Assembly (NCBI GenBank): GCA_022494885.1
Contig: JAGVSM010000181.1
Location: 1-64,000 of the forward strand
Origin: Micrasema longulum
Taxonomy: Eukaryota; Arthropoda; Insecta; Trichoptera; Brachycentridae
Direction: 5' to 3'
DNA length: 64,000 nucleotides
Translations under genes and position numbers: made by a program
In this document: positions 1 through 10,865 of the stretch, in pieces
Position numbering within the stretch: position 1 is the first letter of the stretch
Layout of the letters: each line of letters opens with the position of its first letter
Notes under the pieces: model-generated
Seen by the model: only the letters and a program-made list of their open reading frames with translations
The model's database searches: none
Told to the model about the DNA's origin: nothing

Positions 1-92
1 TTATCTTGCATAGTACTTTATTTTCAAAGAAATATTTATGTCTCTATGATTTATTTCCAAATATCATCATTTCATAATTTGGAGGCATTTTC

Positions 93-530
93 AATTGAAC
101 GTAGTTATACAGAAAGCAGCCAGTCATATAAAAGTGAAACTGAGATATTAGCCATTTTGTGAAAAGAGTGAAATATAAAATCTACACAATAGTTTGAATG
201 TTTTTGACTTTAACAAACGATAAACAATGAATACATAAGTTTTTTTTGCATATTACAAACAAGAATCTTATTGTGTATTCGACCAGTTAAAAAGATTTTT
301 AAAGTACACTAAGATTTTTCTAGTTTTGTGGGTGTTTTCTGCAAATTGAGAAATGCCGTTTTTGTGATCGACACCTTTTTCCGGAGGTGATTAATACAGT
401 TTTTTTTATATGAAAGCGGTCTGGCTGTTTTTAGCAGAACATAGCATCGTCCTTACTGCACCCGATAACATCAATATCAAATTTTTCCGAAATTGTGGAC
501 TGGCTGCTTTCCGCATAACTACGTTCAATT
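93..530. mobile_element. Inverted-repeat MITE, AATTGAACG family, copy 1
   Basis: The ends are inverted copies: AATTGAACGTAGTTATACAG with AAAGCAGCC at the left, and GGCTGCTTTCCGCATAACTA with CGTTCAATT at the right. TTC flanks both sides, consistent with a 3-bp target duplication. The interior has no transposase. A second copy lies at 53,108-53,526. Confidence 0.75.
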
Positions 531-533
531 TTC

Positions 534-1159
534 GTGAGAAGTTGTGGTACAGCGGAATTCAAACACCGGTCCGAGAGTCCGCGACATTACTACGGAATCA
601 CAATCCGGTTCTTATTTTATGGTAGGATCGATGTAAACAAAATAGGTGAGGTGTATTTATGAACAAACTATTATATTCCTAGTTTCAGAAGAGTTAGCCA
701 AATCGGAGTTATAGTGTAGATGCATTCAGGATTCAAAATGTTCGGTGGGGATTCTTCGGTAAACAAGTTAAAGGTCAAAAAGGTACGTAATACGTTTGTA
801 GTCTTAATGGAAAGGCTACCGAAGCGAGGAGCGTAAATAATATAGTGAGGTGGAACAAAAACAATGGCCTGGCTGGAGAAAGCATGGGAGCTGGAGTACC
901 TTACCCAGATTATGCACATAAATTTTAGGTTCACGTATTTATAACGCCGTGCTCGAAATTATTCAGAAGCAAACGAAATGGCTAGGATTGAAAAATTCTA
1001 CAATTTGTGTATAAAAAAATCATATAAATGTATACACATAGCAGATTTTATATCTATATAATGACGTATCGGGAGGCGAGTCAGATGAATGCATTTATTG
1101 TATCATAGCGTACTTATTTGACAAAGCGAAGGTTATAGCGAAGGTAATAGCCGTGTAAA
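534..1159. other. No recognised gene or repeat
   Basis: AT-rich sequence with only short chance open frames. Presumed intron of the ORP9-like gene. Confidence 0.5.
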
Positions 1160-1745
1160 ATGACTCGCCTGCAATCTGTATTGAACGCTGCAGCGAGACT
1201 TATTTTCGGAATCTCTAAGTTCAGTCATATCACTCCACTGCTTCGGGAACTACACTGGCTACGTGTTCCACAGAGGGTCGAATAAAAACTCTGTTGGCTT
1301 ATGTATAAGTCACTGCACAACTCTCCTCCGGAATATCTAAGGGAACTATGCATTGCGGATGAACTAGCTGACAGGCGTCTCGCGCTTAGATCAGCTACGT
1401 CTACGGCGAGAGGAAAAGTTATCATACCTCTACGCAAACAGCGCACTAAATTTAGTGAACGCGCATTTGCGGTCGCAGGCCACATGGCATGGAATGCTCT
1501 CCCAGTAGAGGTGCGAAGCTGTAAAAGTGAAGTGATGTTTCGGAAAAACCTTAAAACCCACTTGTTCTCTAGATCATTTGAATAAATCCGTAGCATGTGT
1601 CAACAAAATAAATTGTTTTAATTAAATTACAAAGTTAAAAGCTTCAATAAAAAAAATTAACTATAGAATCACTATGTAAAGCGCCCTTCAGGTATTATAT
1701 TACGAAAATGGCGCTATATAAATTATCCATAATAATAATTAAGTG
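1160..1745 (+). mobile_element. L2/CR1-like LINE, 3' end of ORF2 and tail
   Basis: The plus frame from 1,160 reads like the C-terminus of CR1/L2-type reverse-transcriptase proteins: LQSVLNAAARLIFG, then ITPLLRELHWLRVPQRVE, MYKSLHNSPPEYL, RTKFSERAFAVAG and WNALPVEVR. One in-frame stop (near 1,283) breaks it and the protein ends at 1,585. The 3' UTR ends with GTAAAGCGCCC and GGCGCTATATAAAT, the typical tail of this group, followed by a short ATAAT repeat. Confidence 0.85.
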
Positions 1746-2050
1746 GGCCGAAATGAGCAGCAAGTCAAAGTAGTGATATCAGAAGTTTCACTAAAGAATG
1801 TGAAGGAATTTGTCTACCTTGGGAGTAAGATCAACTGGAGATAGTCGGCCAAAGAGTGAGGTGGATTGCCGTATAAATCAGGCAAGACTGGCGTTTAACA
1901 GAAAATCTTTTTTTTTATAAATCAAATAGACCTCAAACTACGCAAGCTTCTTGTCAAGACCTATGTAAGGAGTGCCTTAAGGCATGGCTCCGAGAAATGG
2001 TGCCTATCCGAAAGAGACAAAAAAGACTAGAGGCTTCCGAGATATGGTAT
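1746..2050 (+). mobile_element. RTE-like LINE fragment (RT C-terminus), degraded
   Basis: Reads VSLKNVKEFVYLGSKI, the YLGS motif that follows the reverse-transcriptase palm. A frame-shifted remainder resembles the usual LRKLLVKTYV / GSEKWCLSERDKKRLEAS region. Several stops and an A/T insertion break it. It lies between two L2/CR1 tails (1,670-1,745 and 2,055-2,155). Confidence 0.7.
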
Positions 2051-2054
2051 CACG

Positions 2055-2155
2055 GTGATATATAATCACTTTGTAAAGCGCCCTTGAGGTATTATATTAC
2101 GAAAATGGCGCGATATATAAGTTATCCATAATAATAATTATTATTATTATATGGT
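2055..2155 (+). mobile_element. Second L2/CR1-like 3' tail
   Basis: AATCACTTTGTAAAGCGCCC ... GGCGCGATATATAAG and then (ATT)n match the tail at 1,670-1,745 almost base for base, with a longer terminal ATT microsatellite. Only the 3' UTR is present. Confidence 0.75.
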
Positions 2156-2159
2156 GAAA

Positions 2160-3410
2160 GTTGGGGATTTCCTTGAGAGACCGCATCTCGATTGACGAGA
2201 AATACCTCTAGAATTTATGCGAAGACATGAGCTGCAGGTCATATGTAGACCTAAAAAGGGCCGGAGTGGCAGAGAAGATTCAGAGCTTTGCTACAAACCA
2301 ATGCATCTTAGAGGATCGAAACCAGAGAGAATGTGCTCGGCGCAAGAGTTTTCGTTTAAAAATAACGTGTATGCAGCCACTAACGGACTTTTCAGTATCC
2401 TCGAAACCAAGGCATGACATGCTGTGCACTCTGGTGATGCAGTGGTCGCTAATTAATTGTTCGTAAGTACCCTTTCGAGAAAAAGCCCAAAACTCGCGAA
2501 CCCTAATTATCAAAAAAAAAAGTTTTTTTTTTAAATTGATTTATTTTATAATCTTAATCCTTATTATTAGCATAAAAATACTTATAATTATGAAAATCTC
2601 ATTTTGTTTTTAAAGTTCAATGGGACAAAGCACAGGCGTCTCTTTGCATAGCTCTGAAAATTTTGTTGTTTTTTTAGTGAACTCCAGCCTTAGTCATCTT
2701 GGAGTTGAAATCTTATGAGAGTTGAAATGTTATTTTCTTGGTAAATGCATCTTAGTTTGAACAAATATTGCGTTGCCCCCAACAATTTTTTTTTCACAAA
2801 TCAAGATATTTATATACATATGCAAATATTTATTTGAGAAAGACATACAAAAAGGCAACTATTGTAATAAAAAATATATAAATATATATTTTTTATTTAT
2901 TTTATTTTATAAATTTATTGCAAAAAAATTGTATACATACTTAATAACAGGGAATCTATATAAAACTAATTAATGTAAAATGAAAACGGAGTTTCTCTGT
3001 TTATGATAGTCTCCATCTAACATGGCTCAGCCTGTTCTAAGATGGAGAATTTTTATCTTTGGAGCATAAGTAGTCTTATACTAATAAAACAACAACAACA
3101 AACAATAACATAAAAAAGAAAAATTAAACTTAATAATAGATGCCTAGCTAATCAAATGTAAGAAATTAAAAATCGTTATTATATAAATATAAAGTATATA
3201 TATGTGCCAATAATACGTGTAACTTAAACATAAATAATATCTAATAAAAAACAATATAAAGCAATGAAATACATAAAAAATAATATGTGTACCAATTATA
3301 TAAAGTACTACGTGTTTTGATTGACATATATTTTTCAAAAAAATATCTCGCTACACTCTTTATATGTGCAGTTATTTTTATTTTAAAATTTGTTTTACAT
3401 TTTGATAAAA
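2160..3410. other. No recognised gene
   Basis: 2,160-2,510 has moderate GC and short overlapping open frames on both strands that match nothing I know, perhaps more LINE debris. 2,510-3,410 is very AT-rich with poly-A/T tracts and no feature. Confidence 0.4.
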
Positions 3411-3413
3411 TAT

Positions 3414-3720
3414 TTAATGATTTGGCAATAAATCATTAAATATTTTTGGAGCAATTACATTATATTGCTTTTTACCAAAGGCGGTTGATACAAATGGGAC
3501 AATACAGTTAATTTGTGTTGCTGAACGAGTGTTTATATTTTGTTGGGTTCTTTTGACCTCACGCTTATAACGACGTATTTTTTTGATTATACGCCATTGT
3601 TTATCATAGCCAAATATTCCTTCACGTAAAGGTACGTCGCGTCGTGAGAAATGGTAGTAAAAAAAATAATTCTGATTTGCGATTTTAACGTTTGCGTAAA
3701 TACGCCTGTGCGTGAACATT
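3414..3720 (-). mobile_element. LINE ORF2 C-terminal fragment
   Basis: The minus frame ends TRSATQINCIVPF, then AFGKKQYNVIAPKIFNDLLP. The (N)TRS...VP......G(K)......G...(Y/W)N.LP pattern is the C-terminal signature of Jockey/CR1-group non-LTR retrotransposons. Truncated on its 5' side. Confidence 0.7.
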
Positions 3721-3734
3721 CATATTTCATATTT

Positions 3735-3800
3735 TTTCTTACTAATATTAAACCCAGGACCTCGTGCATGGTAGCCTGATGTGCTTATCAATTTCACTAT
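3735..3800 (-). mobile_element. tRNA-like SINE remnant (low confidence)
   Basis: On the minus strand, GTGAAATTGATAAGCAC then GGCTACCATGCACGAGGTCC and TGGGTTTAA resemble the damaged A-box/B-box head of the SINE family at 10,055 and 17,449. No body follows. Confidence 0.4.
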
Positions 3801-4253
3801 AAAAATGTGGGTGTATTTTATGTAATACCGCAGAGAAAAATGTCGTAAATATAAATCTTTCCGTAAAAAATATTTTCTTTCATACAATTCAGTTTTACCC
3901 TTTTCTTCATATTGGCAAGAAGGGTGATCGATGACGCAACGACAAACGTAGCAAGAATGGGCAGCAGTGAAAAATTGGGTTAAAAAAAATTAACCGAACC
4001 CTACAGAATTTAGAAAATGAAAATAAACTGAACTGAAGTTAAATAGCTTTAATATGGAGGTGATATTATCTAACCATAACGTATTAAATTACTTGTAAGT
4101 AAAAAATGTTTCGAATCGCGATGAAAAAGTTTTTATTTTAAATATGATATGAATGCTTTTTATTTTTATCTTTGAGAACAAGAATTCCATTCTTACTTTT
4201 GCTAATCGAGTGTGGTGACGCTTCGGTCTCCGGCTCGAAGTAAAACTTATGCC

Positions 4254-4757
4254 CCGGTTGTGGGGTTTGGCTAAAGCCGATTTTTTTAAGAAGCCGAGCC
4301 TTCACGAAGCCATATTACGCTCCTTTACTCTCGTTGCAATTTTTCTGGCCGTCCGCCCGATGTACACTTTTGGCCAGTTTTACAATTGTGTAGTGTTTGG
4401 TTAAAGCTGATTTTCCGAAGCCGAGCCTCCACATAGCCATATTTTGCTCCTTTACTCTCGTTGCAATTTTTCTGGCAGTCTGCCCGATGTACACTTTTGG
4501 TCAGTTTTTACAATTTTGTGGTGTTTGGCTAAAGCCGATTTTCCGAAGCCGAGCTTCCGCGTGGCCATATTACGCTCCTTAACTCTCGTCACAGTTTTTC
4601 TGGCAGTTTGCCTGACGCACACTTTTGGCCAGTTTTTACAATTTTGCGGTGTTTGGCTACAGCCGGTTTTCCGAAGCCAAGCCTCAACGTAGCAACATTA
4701 TGCTCCTTTACTCTCGTTGCAATCTTTCTGGCAGTCCGCCTGATGTACACTTTACAA
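4254..4757 (-). repeat. Tandem repeat, about 4 x 128 bp, of a Penelope-like nuclease region
   Basis: The segment starting TTTGGCTAAAGCCGAT recurs at 4,266, 4,396, 4,524 and 4,652 (spacing 130, 128, 128). On the minus strand each unit reads like part of a GIY-YIG-type C-terminus: KVCVRQTARKTVTRVKE, then NMATRKLGFGKSALAKHH and KIVKTDQK. In intact Penelope-like elements the start of this block is (V)YIG(Q)T.R....R..EH. 128 is not a multiple of three, so successive units fall out of frame and the array cannot be one long protein. Confidence 0.75.
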
Positions 4758-5060
4758 TTCAACTTGTAATTACCGTCGCCTTTGATGGTCTCGGTTTATA
4801 GCTAATTTCAGAAGATCTCTGATTTTTGTGGATATGCCGAAAACGGTTTTAATGCCGCGTTCGTAAAGGATTTTTGCGATTCTATCAGTAACATTCTGTA
4901 CATACGGAAGGCAAGCTGTCCCTCTATTTACTATCGCCAGTGCTGTCTTCAGTTCTGCTCGAATTTGATATGGAAAAGAGTACAAACGACACGATAATCC
5001 AGAAAACCTCATAGTAAGTAGTAACCGTAAACGGGAATACATGTAATGCATTTGTTTTCC
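4758..5060 (-). mobile_element. Penelope-like retroelement, segment before the GIY-YIG domain
   Basis: The minus frame reads CLPYVQNVTDRIAKILYERG then IKTVFGISTKIRDLLKLA. This is the typical (L)PY..G(V)(T)(D/E)RI...L....I(K)T(V)......(I)...L segment just upstream of the GIY-YIG nuclease in Penelope-like elements. The reverse-transcriptase part is missing; it runs leftwards into the tandem array. Confidence 0.75.
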
Positions 5061-5334
5061 TTCCCTCTTTACTCCATCCTCTCTTCATAGTATAGTGTAG
5101 ATATTTAGTCAATTTTTACTTCTTAAAAAATAAATATTTTTATCAATATTTTGATTTATAAATAAATTATTAATAAACCAACAATATGTAAATATACCAC
5201 TGATTTTCTCAAATTGAACGGCTTGGGTGGGTAGGAAAAAATTGCCTTAAGGCAATATGCCCGCCCTTATGCATATGTATGTAAACTGTATATGTATATA
5301 AAGTGTTTAAATAAATACATAACAATAAGTACAC

Positions 5335-5425
5335 ACGTCTGCGTAGCATGTGATGTTAACGACCTTATCTCCATTAGTTCTAAATCTACCACTTTCTCCA
5401 TTCTTCAAAGCGTTTTTATATATTT
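5335..5425 (+). repeat. Dispersed repeat, related to 19,115-19,200
   Basis: GCGTAGCATGTGATGTTAAC then GACCTTATCT and a CTCCATTCTT block recur in inverted orientation at 19,115-19,200. Class unknown. Confidence 0.55.
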
Positions 5426-5785
5426 ATTTTGTTTGTGTAAGAAAAGGTTTTTGGTTCATATATTGTTGTGTTATATTTAGTTAACTTGCTTTATTTCGTT
5501 GTTGTTCTTAATATGTGCTTGTAACTCCTGGGAATGTAATTCATATGTATTAAACATTGTAAAATACTTTGTATTATATCATTTATAAAAATAATAGTAA
5601 TAAAAGTAAAAATAATTGCACAACATCGTGAAAGTGAAATAAAAACAATAATGTACGTATAAAAAAACAATTAAAAAAAAAAAGAAATATTTTCATTCTT
5701 ATGATTTACCCAAATAATTAATTTTGACGGCCATTTTCAACTAGTTGTGAATAAGTCACTATTAGAAAATGAGAATCAAGTTGGA

Positions 5786-5862
5786 GTAGAGGAGGAATCA
5801 AATCACGGACGTTTGAGCCGTGAGTCCAAGACACTAGTCATGGGATCACAAACTGATTCCAT
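5786..5862 (-). mobile_element. Possible degraded tRNA-derived SINE head
   Basis: Minus strand: AGTGTCTTGGACTCACGGCT, then GTGATTTGATTCC, which resembles a B-box (GGTTCGATTCC). No body recognised. Weak. Confidence 0.3.
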
Positions 5863-6547
5863 CCATCTAAATTAGGTTTTAAAAACATTTCCAGTATAAA
5901 CGATGTCTTTTTCACAAATGCTGTAAATAAGTTAACTGTTATTTCTACCCGATCGAGTTATTTCTCGAACAGATGGAGGAGAAAATGTACAAGTTAGTCA
6001 CGGAAACGTGCGCTGTGCGCTGGAAATACATAATACAGTATGTATATATATATTTATGTAGTTTCGGGAGAAACTACCGTATTCGTGTATTCAACTCAGT
6101 GAGACTTGTCTTTAGAAACGATGTTGAAAACTCATTTATACTTTTAAAAGGAGGTAAAACCCCCTTGAGAAGCGGTAAAGTTTTAAATAAAAAATATAAT
6201 AAAACTTGTGTTGTACCTACGTTGTATCTAAGAACTTGATTAAATTTCTTCCCAGAATGAAAGTAGCATGGGAATTTCCCAGAAATGAACAGAGAGGAAG
6301 TTCAGTTTTTTTTTTTTTTAATATTTGGTAATATAATATCAAACTAAGTCAAAAATATTTTTTTTCATTTTTATGTATCGTATTATTGGGGCTATGATTT
6401 TAAAGGTGGAATTTTAAAATTACTCCACCTGTGATGTCACAAGTTCTAGTCGGAGAATTCTGTTGATTGGTGAGTCGGGTTCCTGGAAATCTATCACAAC
6501 ACCCTATCATTGGTTGATTCTTAAGAACTTGTGACGTAGTTTCAATT

Positions 6548-6733
6548 CCTCCGTGGTGTAGTGGTTAAGACACTTGAGTCACGCACGGGAAAATCCGGGT
6601 TCAGTTCCCAGTGAGAACACAAAAAAACAAAATATGATTTTTCTCAAGCCTGGGTATTCTGTACTGTAATTTACCACTAGAATTGGGTCTCATGGCCTAT
6701 TGTGGTGCAAAAAATTCTTTAATTTAAAAAAAA
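6548..6733 (+). mobile_element. tRNA-derived SINE, family C
   Basis: The head CCGTGGTGTAGTGGTTAAGA (A box) with GGGTTCAGTTCCCAG (B box) looks like a tRNA. A non-tRNA body with a T-rich end and poly-A-like tail (aatttaaaaaaaat) follows. A functional tRNA is unlikely because no acceptor-stem pairing closes the structure. Confidence 0.65.
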
Positions 6734-6904
6734 TATATTCGTATGTTTTTATAACATTTCACTATACAATTAAATGCTCTAATTTTTACCGCTAGTAAGA
6801 TTTTTTTTATCAAACTTCCCGTAGCACCGAACTTCTTCATTGTCCTGGAGATAAATATTACATTGACTTAAAATCTGTGATCTAGTTTTTGTTAGTATAA
6901 AGTG

Positions 6905-7100
6905 TTTATATTTACAAATTACAACAGGGATGGAGAATACCTTAAATAAGGGAATATGGAAGTTAAGGCATTTTTACAGGGCTTATGACCTGTCATTAGC
7001 TGGTTTAAGTGGCCACTTTACACACTGTGTAACATTCACCATTTTGCCTATGTTTGAACATCCATATTTTTTCAATTCTTCCATCTGTTGATTTATGAAC
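6905..7100 (+). mobile_element. Abundant TIR repeat family G, partial copy
   Basis: Begins ACAACAGGGATGGAGAATAC, continues GGGCTTATGACCTGTCATTA and TGGCCACTTTACACACTGTG, and ends CCATCTGTTGA. The same consensus recurs about a dozen times in this window. No coding capacity. Confidence 0.75.
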
Positions 7101-7577
7101 ATGTGGACAAATTCAAATATTGTTTATATTTACTTTATTTTTTCGTAATACAAAACACAGTTTAGATCTGTTATACATACATAAATGGCCATTTTCGTAA
7201 AAGTATTTGGGACCAACCAACTCTCAAATTATTATTTTTTCCATCTGTTCTGAATTTAAGTTAAAACAGCTTGGCTTCTATTCGGAGTGAAAATTCTCAC
7301 AAATAGTAAATAAAAAAAATAAATTGAATTAAATGTGAAATTTAGTTTCAAGTTTTTCTTTTACCTAGGATATTTCTTACTTTAAGTAAATATTTACTAT
7401 TATGATATGTTTTAATTTCTTTGTATTGTATATTTAACTTGCTATGTTATTTCAGTTTTATGTACATATTATGACTTTTTACTATATTATTACCATAACT
7501 TTATGCAAATATTTTTCTGTCCCAAAATGAGTTTGTTGACTCTAAGGTTTTTTGTAACCCTAGAAGTACAAAAAAAA

Positions 7578-7665
7578 AGTTATTTGTGATTGAGCTACTG
7601 GAGGATCTTCGTGAACACCATATGCTCCAACTAGGAAGCGGACATGGAATGAGTTGTCTAAGCAC
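7578..7665 (+). mobile_element. Junction of a DNA-element end and an RTE-like 3' end
   Basis: GTTATTTGTGATTGAGCTACTGG is the right end of the element family seen at 19,504-20,089. It joins directly to AGGATCTTCGTGAACACC and CATATGCTCCAACTAGGAAG, the 3' end of the RTE-like LINE seen at 25,800-25,860. Confidence 0.65.
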
Positions 7666-7984
7666 CACGGGGTGCGGATAAAGTTTAAAAATATGCCTAC
7701 ACCTCGTGCGTTAATTTGTGGACGAAGATTAAAAAAAAAATTATCCCAAAACATGGCTTTTAATAACTTCTGGATAACTTAATTGACAATTTATTATTGA
7801 TTGAATTTTAGTTACTTCATTTTCGTTTTTCAATCTTGTTTTGATTTTTTGTTCGGTTACAAAAAAAACCAATTAAGTCCTTGGAATGTAATGCATTATA
7901 CTGACTAATATTATACATTTTGTGATGAATGGAAACATGAAAAAAAATATTGCACACATAAAACATTATCAATACTCTTAAAAC

Positions 7985-8575
7985 TCTCTTATGTTCCCTA
8001 GTTCGCTCGCACCTACAGTATTCCTCTGTTATCTGGTCTCCATTTTATGATGTTCACATCAAAAATATTGAATCAATTCAACATCGATTTTTAAGAAAGA
8101 TAGGTTGGAGGTTGGGTTTATCCAGAGACCAATATACGTATAAAGAGTTGAAACTAGCTTAAATATATCTCTTTGAGACCGTCGAAATAAATCCGACCTT
8201 CTAGTCCTATTTAAAATTCTCAACTCACTCTTTGATGTGCCTGAACTACTGAGCTCAATAAAATTTAATATCTCAACTAGAAACCTCAGACAAAACTTAC
8301 TCTTTCCTACCGATAACCATAGAACTAACTATGGTTTTCATTCCCCTATGCCCAGAATTCTTAGGTCTGCCAACAAACATACCAGTCTTGATTTCTTTGA
8401 TAACAAGTTGTCTTCTTTCAAACGATCACTGAAGCAAATTCAATCATAAACACCTCTCTCCCGCTTCCACTATCACCAAGTCTACTATTGTGTATTTCTT
8501 CTTTGAAAATGTCTTTAAAAGTGCGCATTGGGCGTATATATAAATGAATAAATAAATTATCATTCCTTTTATGTC
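7985..8575 (+). mobile_element. LINE ORF2 C-terminus and 3' UTR
   Basis: The frame starts LVRSHLQYSSVIWSPFYDVH then IKNIESIQHRFLRKIG, the usual (L)VRS.LEY.S..W.P.....I..IE..Q..F(L)R block after the reverse transcriptase. A frame change follows, then PELLSSIKFNISTRNLRQNL to the stop at 8,449. The 3' UTR ends GCGCATTGGGCGTATATATA. A reverse-orientation copy lies at 29,225-29,572. It ends about 150 bases from the ORP9 exon at 8,725. Confidence 0.78.
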
Positions 8576-8724
8576 ACTTTTTGCAGCTTGTCGGATATCG
8601 TATTAAATATTTGGGTAGACATCGAATAATCTTTCGGTGCATGCGACTGTTCACAATGTACAGAGCGCCGAGCGGATATAACGCCAAAATAAACAAGTCT
8701 GATGGATGTATAAATAGCACTCAC

Positions 8725-8845
8725 GTGTTGGGAGTTCCGGCGGTACTCGACGAGCTGAACGGAACGTCATTAGCGTCATAAAAGTCATCTTCTTCTTCTG
8801 AACTGGAGTACGACGTGTCAGGGACGACCAGCGTCATTCCAGAGC
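8725..8845 (-). CDS. OSBPL9: ORP9-like gene, exon: acidic serine-rich linker (EEEDDFYDA)
   Basis: A 121-nt exon, phase 1 to 2, encoding GSGMTLVVPDTSYSSSEEED then DFYDANDVPF and a Ser-rich tail ending TPN plus two bases of the next codon. The serine/acidic stretch with (D)FYDA is the conserved linker upstream of the ORD lipid-binding domain; in many ORPs this region carries the FFAT-like motif for binding ER VAP proteins (family knowledge; not shown for this sequence). Acceptor tttttag, donor CAC|gtgagt. The next exons, for the ORD domain with its EQVSHHPP signature, are not seen between here and position 1 and should lie outside the window. The intron before this exon is 17.5 kb. Confidence 0.92.
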
Positions 8846-9118
8846 CTAAAAATATTCAATGTTATTAAGTCGTCTATCGATTAATAAAAAATAAAATATA
8901 GAAACGATAAAAAGCAAATTATTAATAGGTGTGTACTTGTACTATTTCATACTTAAATTTCTAAGCATTAGATACTCCATGTTGATGTATTGGTAAATAA
9001 AAAAGTTGTGAAACGTTTTTCTTAAAGAAGATAAACATTGTTATTATTACAGTTATGCCATAAACCTACACTAAACATAAACGATTTCACACACAATACA
9101 AAATTATATTTCAACTTT

Positions 9119-9165
9119 ACTACTTACTTACTACTTACTTACTACTTACTACTACTACTTTAATA
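9119..9165. repeat. TACT-type microsatellite
   Basis: Short interrupted array of TACT and ACT units between AT-rich stretches. Confidence 0.8.
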
Positions 9166-9170
9166 ACAAT

Positions 9171-9606
9171 ATTTGAGTTTGTCCAAATGTTTGCAGGCAA
9201 AAGACTGGATTTCACCCCCTCGGGAGTCATTAAGATTAACAAATTACAACTGGGATGGAGAATACCTTAAAGAAAGGAATATGGGAATATACTTCACTAA
9301 ACTAAAAAAATATTCTTGATTAAACCAACTGGTCTAAGAAGCACAATTTCATTTTAAATGGCAGGAGTTGCGGCGTAAGTGAAAAATTTAACCGATAAAG
9401 GTTTCGGCTTTTTAACTTGAGAAAAATCAACAGATGTAAGAATTGAAGAAATATGGATGTTCAAACATAGGCAAAATGGCGAATGTTACACAGTGTGTAA
9501 AGTGGCCACTTAAACCAGCCAATGACAGTTCATAAGACCTGTAAATGCCTAGACTTCCATATTCCCTTCATTAAGATATTCTCCATCCCTGTTGTAATTT
9601 GTTAAT
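9171..9606. mobile_element. Family G element with both inverted ends
   Basis: Left: ATTAACAAATTACAACTGGG and ATGGAGAATACCTTAA (9,232 on). Right: the inverse, ending at about 9,605 with CTCCATCCCTGTTGTAATTT and GTTAAT. The 36-bp ends are near-perfect inverted copies. The interior carries the family core in minus orientation. A further flanking block at 9,171 (GAGTTTGTCC...GACTGGATTT) also recurs with other copies, so the full element may be longer. Confidence 0.7.
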
Positions 9607-10054
9607 TTAGAATAAAACATAATACATATTAAAACACAGTATTTTAATTGTATATGTACTGTATATAAAAAAAGGAATGTTTTTATTTCAACTAAATGGA
9701 CTGAATAAGTCCGTAAATAAATCAAATAAATATTTAAAAATTTATATTTGTAAAAAAAAAACATGAAAAATGTGTACAGTTATTTTATTTACTGAATTTT
9801 ATAGAATATTTATCAAATTTAAAAAATAAATTATTTGTCAAAAAAACTAAAAAAATGTATTCGTCGGCGCGGGATTTCCTAGGAAGTAATACATTAAAAC
9901 CACATCATGTACACTTTTTATCAATAAGAAAATTACAAACTATGTATTAGTTGATAGTTTATCGGACCAATAATTGTTTAATATTTTCTAATGTAGAAAA
10001 TGTATGTAATTTTTTGAATAAAGAAATAAAATACATTTGTACACAAATAATATA
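9607..10054. other. No recognised gene
   Basis: AT-rich intron sequence with no feature recognised. Confidence 0.5.
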
Positions 10055-10315
10055 GTCGGACTCGTGGTGTAATGGTCAGCGCGTTTGCCTACCAAACAAG
10101 AGGTCTCGGGTTCGATTCTCGACATGATTAGTAAGAAATATTTATTTAAGAGGGTGTTTCGACATCAGAATTTTTCATAGTCCCTGGACTGGTACCTGAA
10201 GCGTAAGACTGATCACCTTATCGTCATATAACAAAAAAGATCTAAATACGCTGCGATTGGTGTACCAATACATTGCCCTATGCACCGTTCGGGGCGGAAA
10301 AGGAATGATGATGGT
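10055..10315 (+). mobile_element. tRNA-derived SINE, family A, copy 1
   Basis: The tRNA-like head has A box TCGTGGTGTAATGGTCAGCG and B box GGGTTCGATTCTC. The body contains CATAGTCCCTGGACTGGTAC, GCGTAAGACTGATCA, GCGATTGGTGTACCAAT and a GGAATGATGATGG end. Related copies lie at 16,978, 17,449, 22,810, 39,250 and 53,575-54,062. Confidence 0.85.
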
Positions 10316-10344
10316 ATGTATACTCAGCAGAGTAGGTGTTTTTT

Positions 10345-10400
10345 TTAAAGGGAATATGGAAGCCTATGCATTTACAGGGCTCATGGAATGTCATTTATTA
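10345..10400 (+). mobile_element. Family G fragment
   Basis: GGGAATATGGAAGCCTATGC then ATTTACAGGGCTCATGG matches the family G core; only about 55 bases. Confidence 0.6.
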
Positions 10401-10616
10401 GATGGATAAAGTTTTAAAGTACCTTTTTTTACGAATTATACAGTTTATTTACGAAAAATATATGAAATGTTTTATTATTTAGTATATTTTATCATAATAG
10501 AACATTTGATTGAAATAAAGGAAAAAAAAAATTAATGCAAGGACAAAAAATAACAACCTCGAAATATGATCGGGTCTATTAAGTGATTGTTTAAATCTAG
10601 AAAGACTAAAAAAGTC

Positions 10617-10865
10617 CAGGGCCCCGATTACAATGGGAAATTAACATTTATCTTCAATTTTATCTAAAAATTAAAATTAAGTTTTCGGTATGAAAAGAAG
10701 AATTTGCATTCATTTTTTTCTTCTAAACATGTTCAATTACGGGTTACCGACGAAGATGCTTTAAATGTTCATGCAAATATACTCATTTTCGTACACTAAC
10801 ATCGGTTTTTCTTTATAGACAGTCGAAGATAACTCTGTTAACTTCCCATTGTAATCGGGGCCCTG
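10617..10865. mobile_element. MITE with CAGGGCCCCGATTACAATGG ends, copy 1
   Basis: 249 bp with inverted ends CAGGGCCCCGATTACAATGG (then GAAATTAAC) and GTTAACTTCCCATTGTAATC (then GGGGCCCTG). Non-coding. A shorter copy at 41,972-42,073 sits inside an RTE-like fragment. Confidence 0.8.

Noticed and set aside
1225..1596. 123-codon minus-strand frame
   Set aside because: Antisense of the L2/CR1 C-terminal coding region.
4397..4692. Plus-strand frames in the 128-bp tandem array
   Set aside because: Antisense of the Penelope-like nuclease segment; repetition explains their length.
4254..4757. CRISPR-like array of regular repeats
   Set aside because: Units are contiguous 128-bp repeats without unique spacers, in a eukaryotic genome.
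10055..10130. Possible functional tRNA genes (also 6,548, 16,978, 17,449, 53,617 and 54,062)
   Set aside because: A and B boxes are present but acceptor stems do not close and each is followed by a recurring SINE body.
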